Source: Letharia columbiana
Taxonomy: Eukaryota > Ascomycota > Lecanoromycetes > Lecanorales > Parmeliaceae
Direction of reading: 5' to 3'
Length of the DNA stretch: 64,000 bases
Assembly: GCF_014066305.1 (NCBI RefSeq)
Contig: NW_023501114.1
Location: 62,001-126,000, forward strand
Shown: one piece after another, positions 1-11,800 of the stretch
How the letters are laid out: every line of letters begins with the position of its first letter
Numbering within the stretch: position 1 is the first letter of the stretch
Notes under the pieces: generated by a model
What the model saw: only the letters and a program-made list of their open reading frames with translations
What the model was told of the DNA's origin: nothing
Database searches by the model: none
Position numbers and translations under genes: made by a program

Positions 1-239
1 AAGTCGTGCCGAACATACATTGAAGGTAAATCATACTTCTGACTCCCATCATTCGACGGGTCTCCGAGCGCTCATGCTGAGTTGAAGAGGCTGTCGAAGC
101 CAAGCTCGAGCCATGATGTTCGAGACGTCGAACTCGTGAGGACAGTCACCCCGGCAAGAGCTCTCGGAGGTGAGGATCTAGTCTCAGTAGCCCCACGCAG
201 TGGGTCTGAGTAGGAAACCCTGCTAAGCCTCATTTTTTT

Positions 240-1420
240 GGTGGTTTAGCTGATATGAGATATTTATCTCTACGTATATATAGGCATTAAGTATCAGTCG
301 TAGAGCTGAGTATTAAGCATGGCCTTTATATAAGAGAAGGTATTAATATTGCTAATAGGATATAAGATACTATTAAAATCACGGCAACTACTCTACTCCT
401 CCGCACTTTCGCGATATCTAGAATATTATCTTAATAAGAGCGAAGAAGAGCTTAACCCGCTACTCGTTTTTTAAAATTTTATAAAAATTCGTTCTACTTT
501 CGTGCGGGGGAATTAAATATATAAATTTTTAAATTTCTTTCGATTTAAATTATTAAAAGTTTTTAGACTTTGCTATTATATAGAGAAAGAATATTATTAT
601 AAAATATAGAGAGATTAATATCTATAATTTAAAGATATCTTATTATCGTCGTTATAGAGAAAGTTAAATATCTAAATATCTTTAATATATTTTATATTTA
701 TACGAGCTCGTTCTAAGCGCGCTAATCGCGTTAATATTATTTAAAATATATATACTATAATTCTCTTAACTCTTAAGTAAAGTATATTCGAGTTAATATC
801 TATTTCTATAGAGAAAGTATTTTAAGTATCTAACTTTCTAACTAAGAGTAATATAACGAATCTATTTTAGAGATTTCTTAACTTAATTCGTTATATAACC
901 TTTTAATAATACTAAATACGATATACTATCGTCTAAGATTTTTCTAATAAAGATTAATCGATTAATATTAAATACTATAAGCGTTAATATTAGAATCGAT
1001 ATAAATATAATATTAATATAAGTATATTAAATAAGATAACTAAGATATCGAATTATATAGATAGAAAGAAGATATAATATAATAGAAGATATCTTCGCTA
1101 AGGCCCGCTAGTTATAGAGCTAAGGGGTATATTAAAAATACGCTCGTAATAGTTAACGAAGATCGTAATCTCGAATTAGCTTATATAATAATAATAAGCT
1201 ATTCGATTTTAATAAAAGACTTAAATACTTAATTAGCGACCTCGATAAGCTTATTCTCCTCGCGATTAATTTTAAAGAATTATATAATAGTCGTGGAAAA
1301 ATCGTTAAAAGTCGCGAATTTCGCATTTCGATCAATTATTACGAGTGCTTTATATAAAATAACGATTAATATAGCGATTTTAGGATTTCCTACTTAGACT
1401 CTAAAGGGGGGGTATACCGT
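240..1420. mobile_element. RIP-degraded AT-rich repeat remnant
   Basis: The sequence switches abruptly from balanced composition (1-239, nothing recognised) to very high AT with TA-rich dinucleotides and stops in all frames. It ends at a purine run (seven G after CTAAA, about 1402-1412) that resembles a polypurine tract, after which composition is normal again. That suggests the 3' part of an LTR retrotransposon in plus orientation, with its LTR starting near 1413. No protein domain could be read through the mutations, so the family is unknown. Confidence 0.6.
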
Positions 1421-4400
1421 AATGAGCTTGCGATATGATTGGCCCCCGAAGCGAGGAACGAGTGTAGGGCTGGCCATAGGTGGTACCCCGGCTAGCCGTG
1501 AGTCTGAATTACTGAGACTAGTCACTAGTAAGGATCAATCGAACACTATGCTGACGTCATGGACTGGGATAGAGTCTGAATAATGATTCACAGTGTGAAC
1601 GGAGTAGTAGCTATGAAGGTCTTATGTAGGTAGTGCCAAGTCGCACTAGGCCCAATTGGGAACCGTAGTGTTGAGACCTGAGTACACACGTTTCATACGT
1701 TCACTAGGCAAGCTTTTCACTACTGGATAGTCCCGCGCGACCGGCATACCTTATATTACTGAGACCCATGCGAGAACCTAGCTGCACTGCATGGATGAAT
1801 ACATCAGGGTAGCAAAGTTTTGAAGACGACTTTTGCCAACCACTTCCCCTTTTCCCATAAAATCTATGCACCCTTCCAGCGTGTGCTCGGGAGGTCCACG
1901 CTAGCAGGGGTCAAATGTAGAAATTAGTCATTTGATCCAATGATCGCGGTTCTACAGACTAGGATCTTAAGACTTTGCTTACTCTTGGAGCTAGGCAAAC
2001 GTCGATCGGACACTAAATAAAATACCTGCCTACGATTTGACCCCTACTTATATAGCGTTTTGAAGATTGAACCTCCATATGAACATTTAAGATTGACCAG
2101 GGTGTTATTTTAATGCTATATTCCGTGAGATCGCATTAAAAGCGTTAGGGTAAAATAAAAACTAACTGTATAAAGATAAGATTCAGTCTTCAAAATCTTG
2201 GCTGACCCTATCTAGATCATCCGCGTAGCCGGTATCAGCGCACTCACCAACTCGTTTCCGACGCGGGGTTGCGTTTCTCCCCAGAACCGTGGGCTGGCTG
2301 ACATATCTCGGCTCACGGTCAAAGTCCATTCATATAATTTCATAATAATGATAGGACACAGATCCGAATCTCTTGCCCTTGACTGCCACTTAGATATTTC
2401 GCATACCCTATAAGCAGTCTCATCGAGTCGGGTTCGAGAGGCCTTCCGCCCCGATCGGAATAGCTTGACCTACACGCCTACTCGATGTCTCTTGTCACTG
2501 ATAACATACGCACATTGTCCCTTCACAAGGAGTTGAAACCTCACGCGGAAGAGGTTCGAATTTTGCAAGAGGATGACCGACCCCACCGGAACAGAAGCGG
2601 AACATGCGGGCAGGAAATCCCCATCGTTCGGAATAGAGACCGAGGACGCTGTTGCGTAGAGCTTGAGAAGCTTTTGCAAAAACAGACTCGGCGCAAAAGG
2701 GGCCGATGGGCGGAAAGTGCCCAAAACAACCTCTTCCCGCGGTGGGAAAGGTAAATCAAGACGGCCTCTCCGCTCTACAAAGCCTGAACGTATCTGCCGG
2801 AAAGCTTCGCCCTCTAGGTGGCAACGGCGATCAAGAAGCGATCCTCCAATCCCTCGCGACCAGGGGACCCGTATCATTCGCGTCAAACCCAAGGGTCCAC
2901 GGCATCCATCGCCGTACCATTCATTGCCAGAATAATCCGCACCGGGACAACAAAACCCAAACCAACTCCATCACCGCCCGTCCCAACCTATTGCCCCCCA
3001 GCGCCTGCCCGATATCGCCAACGCCCCCACTCCAGCGCTGACCGGCGACCATCGAGACCTGACCGAACGCCACGACCGAAGAGAACAAGACCCACCGAGC
3101 ATCAGGCGCGTGGATCCGTGACGACATTTCGGAAACCGAAATTTTCCCGCCAAAAGGTGTCGGGTCCCTACCGCTCGCTCTGACGTTCGCGCGTGGCCGA
3201 GGATGACCCACGGAGGCGGCCGAGGATGACCGGGCTGCTGCGGTGGGGCACGGTTGGCGGAGTCTCGTTGGAGGATGAGAGACGGCACTGTTTGGAGAGA
3301 GGGCATAGGTTGGCCGATCGACGCTCTGGCTTGCCTGCCCGGTGGTGGATTCGGATCCCGTGAGCACTCGACGACGGTGCGCGATCGGGCCGTCTAACAT
3401 CGGAGCCCGCGTTCACCGGTGCGGAACCTGGATCGGGTTCCTCGCAGCGGAAAAGTGTAGAGCGAAAGGGGTTGCCCCTTCCGACATACATTTCGGATGC
3501 TGGACCTACGATGGCGTTTCGGGGGTCCGCGACCGAAGCGCCACATGCGCTGTCGACAGTGTACCAAGCCGCGGGTGGCGTGGTCGGTGTAGGTACGTTT
3601 GACACGCGAAAGTTTTAGCCTGTAAGTTGGAAGGGTTGGTGGATTTCACCGATGGTCGATTTTGAAAGATGGCTTTGGAAACCCATAGCTGCGTCGGTCG
3701 AGGAGTGTCTGTCACTGAAACTCGGACGCATCACTTTGGCCCTTCTGCTGAATTCGGGATCGTGGATTTGATTCTATTGGCATGGTGAGATGTTGGGGAT
3801 ATCAGGTCGATTCCCCGGCGTACCACGGGCCACAGCCCGAGATGTCGGGAAGAGTCAAAGATATACAATTCGCCATCTCAGTACCTCGCCCCGTACGGAA
3901 AGAAACGATACCGTGACAACTCGTCTTGACAAAACGTGCGCGATCCGGCTTCTACGTTCCAGACCTAGAGCCAACCCGCGCACGTCACTTGCCCCTAGAA
4001 TACAACATATGACCAACGCAACAAACGGTAAGGAATGCGCAACATCGCAAGGATGTCATACGATATCCTCCTTGAAAGGGTCAACATTGCCTCCGGACCA
4101 CTCTTGAAGAAGAGACAACGGGTTCGCGATGTGCAATTTAGCCTTTGGAAAAGAAGTGAGACCAGACTGGGGAAACCGAGTAAAACGGGTGAGGTCCAAT
4201 ATTGGCAACTAATAACGCTTTCGTCCGTTAACCTCCCTATGCTTGCCTTGAGAACGGAACGCTCGAACTGTGTACTGTAGTTTCGCTTCTCTCCCATCGC
4301 ACGTCACCACGGTTTCCAACAGTGGGATTGAGGACTTGTGGGTACAGGGCGGAATCCAGTGGCCAGCCGTTCTTCCGATCCAGTGTTGTATCGCATCGGG

Positions 4401-4807
4401 AAGCCGCGAGCGGGAGTGTGTTTATCTGATGCGGTGGCCGAGGACATTGCGGGAATGATGTAATGGTAGAGATATGTAGAGTCGAGGGTGCCCCGTCAAG
4501 AGGCTTCTGGGTAAGGGAAACGGCAGCGAAAATCATAGTAAAAGCACTTGTACAAACCGGAAGAGAAAAAAATGAACCTCAGTCGCTCGCTCGCTAAATT
4601 CACAACCGGAGTCGTATACACCTAAAGCACTTCGTTTACCTGTCGTACCGTTCCTACCGTATCCCGAACCCCTTGATTCCAGTACTGGTCATGAGTTCCC
4701 CCCCCCTGTCCCACGCCCCATTTCCTATTTGCGTTTCCCCGGGCCAGCACCCATCTATATCCTGCAGGTTATATCCACTAAAAATGTCAAATGCATTGGA
4801 AGAGGCG
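1421..4807. other. Gene-free stretch
   Basis: This sequence has mostly balanced composition. The first few hundred bases may be the LTR or flank of the element ending at 1420. Between 2470 and 3715 many overlapping open frames exist on both strands, rich in Pro, Arg and Ser as expected from GC-rich non-coding DNA. None shows a domain, and no frame stands out. A small inverted-repeat element sits at 1904-2048. The last 250 bases are the 3' flank of the minus-strand zinc-finger gene. Confidence 0.5.
1904..2048. mobile_element. Possible small MITE with TA flanks
   Basis: A 145-bp segment is bounded by inverted repeats reading GCAGGGGTCAAAT at the left and, reverse-complemented, AGTAGGGGTCAAAT at the right. 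Each end directly abuts a TA dinucleotide (1902-1903 and 2049-2050), as expected of Tc1/mariner-type insertions. The shared arm is only about 13 bp, so chance or another palindromic origin is not excluded. Confidence 0.35.
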
Positions 4808-6826
4808 CTATCTCGAGCTCTTGACCAAATCTCTAGGATCGCAAGTGTCGAAGAAAAATAAGCTTCCTTCCCAGCTGGACGACTGTGCACGATCGTCGAG
4901 ATCAAAAGGCAGGGTCCCAGCCGTCTTGGTGTTGCGAGTAGGTCCGTGGTATGTCCTGGACTGCTCTCCAAGCATATCTGCGGCGCCTGCAGATTGCAAG
5001 GGGCTAGGTGTAATCGATGGAGTGGCTTGCCAGAGCGTACTTGTGCCAGAGCTGTCGTATCCCGACGGGGAGCTAAACTCGGTAAGACTGGATGCTGGTT
5101 GGATCTGAATTTGTGAACAAACGGGTTGCGACCGTGTCGCACTGCTAGCGCTGGCGGTTGGGAACCCTCCCGGCGCTAAAGGGTAGGCCCCGTGATACTC
5201 CATGCTAATTTGTGCTTCTGGTGCATCACTTCGGTCCAATGCCAGCCCATATGTCGGCCTCAAACAGCTAGTACTAAGGGCTGCGATGTGGTCTCCATCC
5301 AAAGACCAGGGATGTTCCGAGCCTTGCGCAACTTCCACGATCTGATGCTTACTGTTCATTTCCAGGCTCTCGGCTGGATCAGCGAAGAAACCCATTGACC
5401 CCTCGCCTTGGCCGATGAAATTTAGACCCGAGAGGATCATTTGGGGATACTGCCCATTGGAGTTCTGCCGGCTCAAATTGAATGCAAGCATCCTGTATGC
5501 AGCAAAAGCAAGGGTCTCTGCCGCATCCTCTGCCATCTCCAGTCTTCGTTGTAAGTCTTCGATCATATCCCTATCCCAATGAAGATCTCGGTCACTTGCA
5601 AAATGGTCTGAGCTAAGTAGATGTTGGAATGAGCTGGCTACCGTCGGTGAAAGCAAGAGGCCTCGAATCACATTGGTGGCACTCCACTCATTTATCAGTT
5701 GACCTTTCCTGAAATGATCCATATCGATATGGTTCAACTGTTCGAGGATTGTAGAGAAGATACAGACGCAGAATCCACATGCATAATGTTTCTTACGGAG
5801 TGTTCTTTTCCATTTATCAGCAAGACCGCGAGTACGATTGTCAGAGACTCCATGAGATCGCTGCAGATGCCCTTCGAGGTTGGCCCTTCTTGAAACGCCG
5901 CGACGCTTAGCGGATGTGTCCCCACATTCACCAATGGAGTGGTCAGCCATGTGGCTTTCGCTGGGGTTCATTGAACCACAAAGCGCACAGATCAGGCCAG
6001 TTCCTGCAGTTTCAAACGGCCCGTACGGCATGCAAGGCCAGTCTGTCTCATGTTCTTTCATGTGTCTCTTCCATCCATCACAAGTGGTATAGACCTGAAG
6101 GTTCCGGTGTGTATCGCAGAACATATTTACGCACCTCCAAGGTTGTGGATTTGTGACGCGTGATGGACGAGCTTCTTGAGTGAAGACTTGTCGTGAGTTA
6201 TTTTTCACGAAGCGATGTGAACCGAGGGAGTTTGTCGACGTGATATGAGAGTTCTGGCCGCCGTAGGCTGGTAAATAACCGGATAATGCAGAAGATGGTC
6301 TCGTAGTCGTCCTTAGTGGTCGCCGTAACGCATTTTTTGAGCTACGTGTCACAGCACTTTGAGGTGTGGGAAGACCGCTGATGTGCGGGTTCCGAGATTG
6401 ACTTCTCGCTCCTACCACTATGTATCAGAGTCAATTCTATGGGTTTCAGGATGGTGGTTGCTCCCGACCTCGAGAGTATCTCAACCACAGTAAGACAAGA
6501 CTATCAGGACAAAGTTTCAGATGTGAAAGTGCGTCAAGTTGTTCTCCAGAAAGGCCTTCAAGACATGGGCTATGAACATGGCGTATCGGACGAATGGCGG
6601 ACAGCAAGTCCAAGACCTTGCTATCCTCGAAATACTTTAGAGTCTCGATAGCCGATAGCTGCAATGGTGAGCGGTAGGTTGACTCGTCAAGCTCATCGAC
6701 GGAAGCAGCAATAGCTTGGTGCTCTTGTGATTGGGATTCTTTGAAGTGCTCAGAGCTCTTTGAGTCAATGTCCCGGAAGCTAGATGAATAGCTCCAGTCC
6801 TGGAAAGAATGTTGAGTCGACGACAT
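4808..6826 (-). CDS. C2H2-type zinc-finger protein, paralog 1
   Basis: Two exons: 6826-6469 and 6417-4808, with a 51-nt intron (6468-6418, GTCGGG donor, ATAG acceptor, phase 1), giving about 655 aa. The first exon encodes an acidic/serine-rich start and a short helical block (LSGEQLDALSHLKLCPD) shared with the two paralogs downstream. The second exon carries divergent zinc-finger-like units: a first one with Cys-x2-His in place of Cys-x2-Cys (about residues 220-242); CALC...H-x3-H (263-279); an RRANLEGHLQRSH unit lacking the expected preceding Cys; and a canonical C-x2-C-x12-H-x4-H (about 332-354). A conserved segment with NEW...VIRGLLLSP follows, then a long Ser/Pro/Gly-rich tail. The family is a poorly characterised fungal C2H2 group; nuclear or DNA-binding function is inferred. 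The splice donor is weak, but it is the only one that joins the frames. Confidence 0.72.
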
Positions 6827-7597
6827 CGGTAGCGAAGGACGAATGTGTGTACAAGTCTAATAATTATCCAGGTAGAAAGAGTGAGGCATCACTGCTCGTT
6901 GTGAGGTCCCACAAGAATGAAGAGTGACTCGCCTTCTCAACCGCCATCTAGGGCGGATTGAAGCTGGTTGAATGAGAGAGGAGTTGAAAGACGCAACGGA
7001 ACTGTTTCGACCCAATTCTTTTTTTTCGTTTCTGGGCGGGCGAAATTCAAGATGGGAAAGATTAGCCATGTGTTAGCCGATGATCATTGGCAGGCGCTAA
7101 GCAAGGGTCAGCGGAGTCCTTAATTATACCTTACTTTAGGTTCATCTGATTAGGGACGACAAGGCTGCAAAAAGAACGGCACCGCCCAGTAAATTATTGG
7201 GGGCACCATGGGGGAGGGGCTTGACCCCAAATATGGGCCGAGTCGGAGATTACATGACACTTGTGGCGTACGCAGGAGACGATTTCGTCACATATCACAA
7301 TATCGTCCTTCTCTCAAATTATTATAATCAACAGTGTGACGAGACTAAGATGATTTTGAAGCCGAGGTGCCTGGAGCATGAATTAAGTTGTGTAAATGTG
7401 GCCTGCTAAACGGGTGTGGCGCGCGACCCCACCGGACCCCTGGATCCTGGATTCCTGGGCCGCCTAGCAGTGGTTTTGCCGGCGGCCACGGGAGATACCC
7501 GTTCTATCCCCGAGGCTGGGCTCACCCATTACCACGGATCAGCGAGCCCAGCAGAGCGAATAGACTTTAATGGACCAACGTCTGTTCCACAGTCCAC
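6827..7597. other. Upstream region of zinc-finger paralog 1
   Basis: This is the 5' flank of the minus-strand gene at 4808-6826. A pyrimidine/purine-rich tract with a run of T (about 7020-7027) lies inside it. No coding domain or RNA gene was recognised; short open frames here have no distinctive content. Confidence 0.4.
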
Positions 7598-7900
7598 ATG
7601 ATTCTTCTTCCGAACGCGAACAGTGCTGCACCCAATTTCCCGCTCCCAGGGAACCGGAAACCACCTGGGTCCGAGCACTCGCTGTACCTTCCACCCAGGC
7701 CATCCAAAGCGGGAAATGGCGCTGCAGATCCGACGGTCGAGACTGAAGGGGAAGAGGGTAGATGGGTGGACATTGATCCAGTGGATGGAGCGCTTATGGT
7801 GAATATTGGTGACATGATATCCCGATGTAGCGGAGGAAAGTGGAAAGCGACGGGACACAGAGTTGTGAATGAAGGAGTGGGGTTATTGAGGGAAGAATAG
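7598..7900 (+). pseudogene. 2OG-Fe(II) oxygenase C-terminal fragment
   Basis: A 100-codon frame contains the segment WVDIDPVDGALMVNIGDMI followed by GGKWKATGHRVV. This matches the stretch around the distal iron-binding His and the HRV end of the isopenicillin-N-synthase-like dioxygenase fold, where the usual pattern is W..V.P..GA.VVNIGD......G.(F/Y)KST.HRV. The upstream HxD iron-ligand motif and the N-terminal domain are absent, and the frame stops soon after HRVV. It is therefore a 3' scrap of a gene, probably left by rearrangement. The reaction of the parent enzyme cannot be told. Confidence 0.6.
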
Positions 7901-8180
7901 GCGACTGGTCAAGGAATCATCCCACCTGTGCATGCCCCCGAGTCGTGTCATTCGTGCGCGATAGCTAGCGAGCGCATTAGCCCAGCATGCGCATGTCCTC
8001 TAAATTCCAATAACCAAAGCCACGGGAAGTCAAGCAGAAATCTCTTCCTTATCTGCGGTAGCTTTCAAAATCCCCCACTCGCATGCCGAGCGTGTGGCTA
8101 AAACCATGACATCCTCGTGGCAGAGCGTACCCTAGTCTAGCAGCGCGGAATATCTCCGCCGCCGAAGACGAGCGCTCGGC

Positions 8181-8260
8181 TGTTGTTAGAGGTATTTAGT
8201 TCGTATTAGGTTCGATCCCAACTGGCGCTGGTACAATGGTGTTACGGTGCTTTTTATTTT
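8181..8260 (+). repeat. Direct repeat, copy 1
   Basis: Begins TGTTGTTAGAGGTAT and ends GGTGCTTTTTATTT; a second copy lies at 8406-8484 with mostly transition differences. It contains GGTTCGATCCC, which fits a tRNA-type B-box, and a T5 run near its end, so a degenerate tRNA-derived SINE is conceivable. A cloverleaf could not be drawn. Confidence 0.5.
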
Positions 8261-8405
8261 CTGGCAACGCCATTAACCTCAGATTTTTAGAGTTCTTAAC
8301 CGGGAACAGCCATTGATTCGAATTCCGTGCGATGCATTGATTTGCAAAGCGAAATATTCGTTAATTAACTTACCGTCCGAGGCAGACGTCTGTTGGTTGT
8401 GGTCG

Positions 8406-8484
8406 TGTTGTTAGAGGTATTGAGTTCGCATTAAATTCGATTCCTAATGGCGCTGGTACAATGGTGTTGCGGTGCTTTTTATTT
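8406..8484 (+). repeat. Direct repeat, copy 2
   Basis: Second copy of the unit at 8181-8260, about 225 bp downstream and in the same orientation. The B-box-like motif is here AAATTCGATTCC, carrying G-to-A and C-to-T differences from copy 1. It ends in the same GGTGCTTTTTATTT. Confidence 0.5.
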
Positions 8485-8800
8485 CCTTCGGCACAGCGTG
8501 ATTGGGAGACGCGTTATCAAGTCCCCAGCCAAAAACCCACGCAGGGCCTACCGGTCTGAGGAACACAATGCTGGCATCATGTATATAGTGTAGTAGCTTT
8601 CCCGAGATGCAAAAACCAGAGATATCACAGTAGCTCAGTCAAACGTCGAGGAGCCTTAATAGTAGACCTACCTGTCAAAGACTAATTCAAGGCTTCGTGC
8701 AGTTGCCCGCTGGCTGACACTCACAATGAGAATTGTGTGGATCCATGTTTACTATTTCTCAAGCGTCTTCTTTCAGGTACAAGGAAAAAAAGTCCTCGTA

Positions 8801-11800
8801 AAACACTGAAAAAATTTTCACACAACACCATTTTTCGAATTTGCTAGTGAAGCCTCATAAAAGGTATTATAAGAAATTTTTCTATTCTCTTCTTCACTTA
8901 ATATCTATAACATTAAAGATTCGAGAGAAATAACGCAACTCTCTTCTTTTCATTTTAAAACTATTATAAATTTCTAATATATAACTAAGCAAGATAAATC
9001 GAGTTAGCAACCTCCTTACTTAGATATTTAACCGACAATAGTTCTTGCTATCTAACGATATAGCGGAGGATATCGCGGCTATTACGAATCTATAATAGGT
9101 TATTAGCGTCGATTAACTACGTAATTAAGCCGATAAGAAGCCTAATTAGTTTCTTACTATACTCCGCGACCTCCGCTATTAATAAGACTAATTTCGAGAC
9201 GTAGCTAAATAATATATCGATCTTAAGACTAAGAAGGATAAGATAGTAAATTAATGAAATAAGGTTTAATAACGCTTAAAGTAAGTTAGTATTAAGGCCG
9301 AGGAGCTATAAGAATAAAATAGAAAGCTTCGATAATAGCTAATAGTAATGCGGTTAGGTATACTTAAAGATCTATAAATCATCTCTAAGATATAAGCGTT
9401 AATCTTAATAAAGCCTATCTAAGTTTTATAACCTATCTATAGAAAAGAGAAGTTCATTAAGCTATCGAATCCTCTCTTCTTTATCGACGATAAGAATCCT
9501 ATATGAGAGAATTAATTAGTTAAAATAAAGGAAAAGTTATTAGATAATAAGAATTACTACCCCATCGAGACGTCTCGAATTATCTATCTTCTATTATATA
9601 TAGATAAAAAAGCGATCTCTTATACTCTAAATAGGAGATATAGAAGTATTATAAACTTCTATATGTTAGTTAGCGAGGTTATAGATTAGCTAACTAAGAT
9701 CTATAAAGAGATAAATTATCGTGAAAAGATAAGACGCGAATATAACTCTCTTTAATAGATAATTTAGCCCTTTAATAGATTCTATATAGAACTCGTTAAA
9801 CTCGATTTTATACTTAACTATAACGAAATCTATTTAAGAAATAATTTAAATATTAAGCTACGAATATGTACCCGACTTTACTTCGTTTTTATAGCCCTTT
9901 CTAGTTATAAGTCTATACCTCTAAGAGATATTAAGAAATATCTTATAGATAACGATAACTTATAGCGCGTAAACTATAAACTACGTCTGGCTCTAGCCGT
10001 CGATAAAACGACTTCTAAAACTATTGTAATTCGGATAAGAAAGACGATTACCGCTATAATCGAGGATTATATATCTTTCGCTATTATATTAAATATTTAT
10101 ACCTCGAGTACCTTTTAGAGTATATCGAAGGCGACGATCGATATAGATTCGAGGGACTTAATATATTTTAATTATAGGAAGACGAATTACGTAAGGCGTA
10201 ACTATCTAGTATAGAAATAGATTAACGCTAATAAGAAGGCCTTATAAGAGGTAGGAATCTACGAACTTATTATCGATGACGAATATAAGATAAATCTACT
10301 AGCCGACGCTTACGAAGCCTCTAAGAATTCGAGAAACGAATAGCCTCTATTAAAGTTACGGTAAGGGGGACCTATAACGTATATCTACTAAATGCTTCTA
10401 ATAATTCTTTAATACGCCGTTCTTTTAGAATATAAGTAACGCTATCGTTATAAGAACGAAAATACTTACTTTAGAACGCCCTTATCGATAGTGGGTGTAT
10501 TAGGATATATATAGTTATTAATAAGTCTCTAGTTTATAGGGTTTATAAAGAATTGCTATTGAAATCGATTTCACTATCGAAATCTAAATCTCTAAAGAAT
10601 TACGATAGCCGGATCGCAAAGAAGCCTATTATCTACTATTTACTTTCGATAATAATAGTAAATAATTATCGAGAGGGAACGTGTTCTATACTCATCGCCC
10701 TTATCACATATAACATGATTTCTAGAAAAACTATAGATAAATAAGTATAGGGTATTCCTCGATATAATGAAAGATAAGATTCTTTTCATATTAAACCGCT
10801 ATAATTATAACGATAACGAGACCTCGATAGCGAAGAATCTCGCTATCTTACTAAATCCGAAACCGAAACCCCCTATCCTATAGACTATCTTAAAGAAAAA
10901 ACCTTCTCCTTAACCCATATATAACAACGACTTGAACTTCACTATCGACTCGAATGTCTCTAGCGAATCAATTAATGAAAAGAGGTTTACACCTACTCTT
11001 CGAAACGTAAAATAAAAACGAGATATAGATCTATAATCTATTAATATCGTCGAAATTAATATTGTATTATACTATCAATTAGCGCGTAATAAGGGAAACC
11101 ATCTATTTATCCTTATTATAAACGAGATCTATAACTCGCTATTAAAGGAGTTACCTCCTTAGAAGAAATCACGTAATCCTCACATATCGATTAATAAGCT
11201 ATATTCTTATAACTTAGAAAAGAAGTATAAGAGGTACTATAAATCGAATTACCCTATTTAAATTAGCGCTATCGAAATCGTTAGCCCTAAAGATATTAAA
11301 CGAAAACTCCTTATCGAGTATTACGACTATTTAAATATTTTCGATAGAACGAAGGTGAACGAACTATTATTATATCGCTCTTATAATCATAAACTAAAGT
11401 TTACCGAGGCCGATATCGCCGGCCTATTAAAGAGTTGAGTCTATTCTATATCCGAATATAAGTTAAAATAGGTTAAGAAGTATTTAAACGAGTATCTAAA
11501 AAAGGGGTTTATAATATCTAGTTATGCTTCGTTCGTATATCCTCTATTCTATTTACCGAGAAATTAAACGAGGGCCTACGCTTTTATATAGACTATCGAA
11601 GGCTAAATACTATTATCAAGAGAAATCGATATTTAATTCTATTAATAGACGAGGTTCTCGCGAGAATTTAGAGCTGTAAATATCTCACTCGATTAGATAT
11701 TATAGCCGTATTTAATAAATTGCGTATATACCCCGATAGTAAGGATTTTATTATATTCGTTACCTTCCTCAACGCATATAAGTATCGGGTACTCCCCTTC

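Larger units (their letters stand above)
7901..8800. other. Intergenic, carries a direct-repeat pair
   Basis: Balanced-composition DNA between the oxygenase scrap and the start of the AT-rich retroelement. The only structure seen is a pair of about 80-bp direct repeats (8181-8260 and 8406-8484). No 5' LTR matching the 3' LTR at 14976 could be found here. Confidence 0.4.

Noticed and set aside
2470..3715. Many overlapping open frames on both strands, up to 159 codons
   Set aside because: They overlap in several frames, have compositionally biased content (Pro/Arg/Ser), lack domains and show no intron or codon signal favouring one.
8181..8260. Candidate tRNA because of GGTTCGATCCC
   Set aside because: No acceptor, D or anticodon arms of correct spacing could be drawn; kept only as a repeat with a B-box-like motif.
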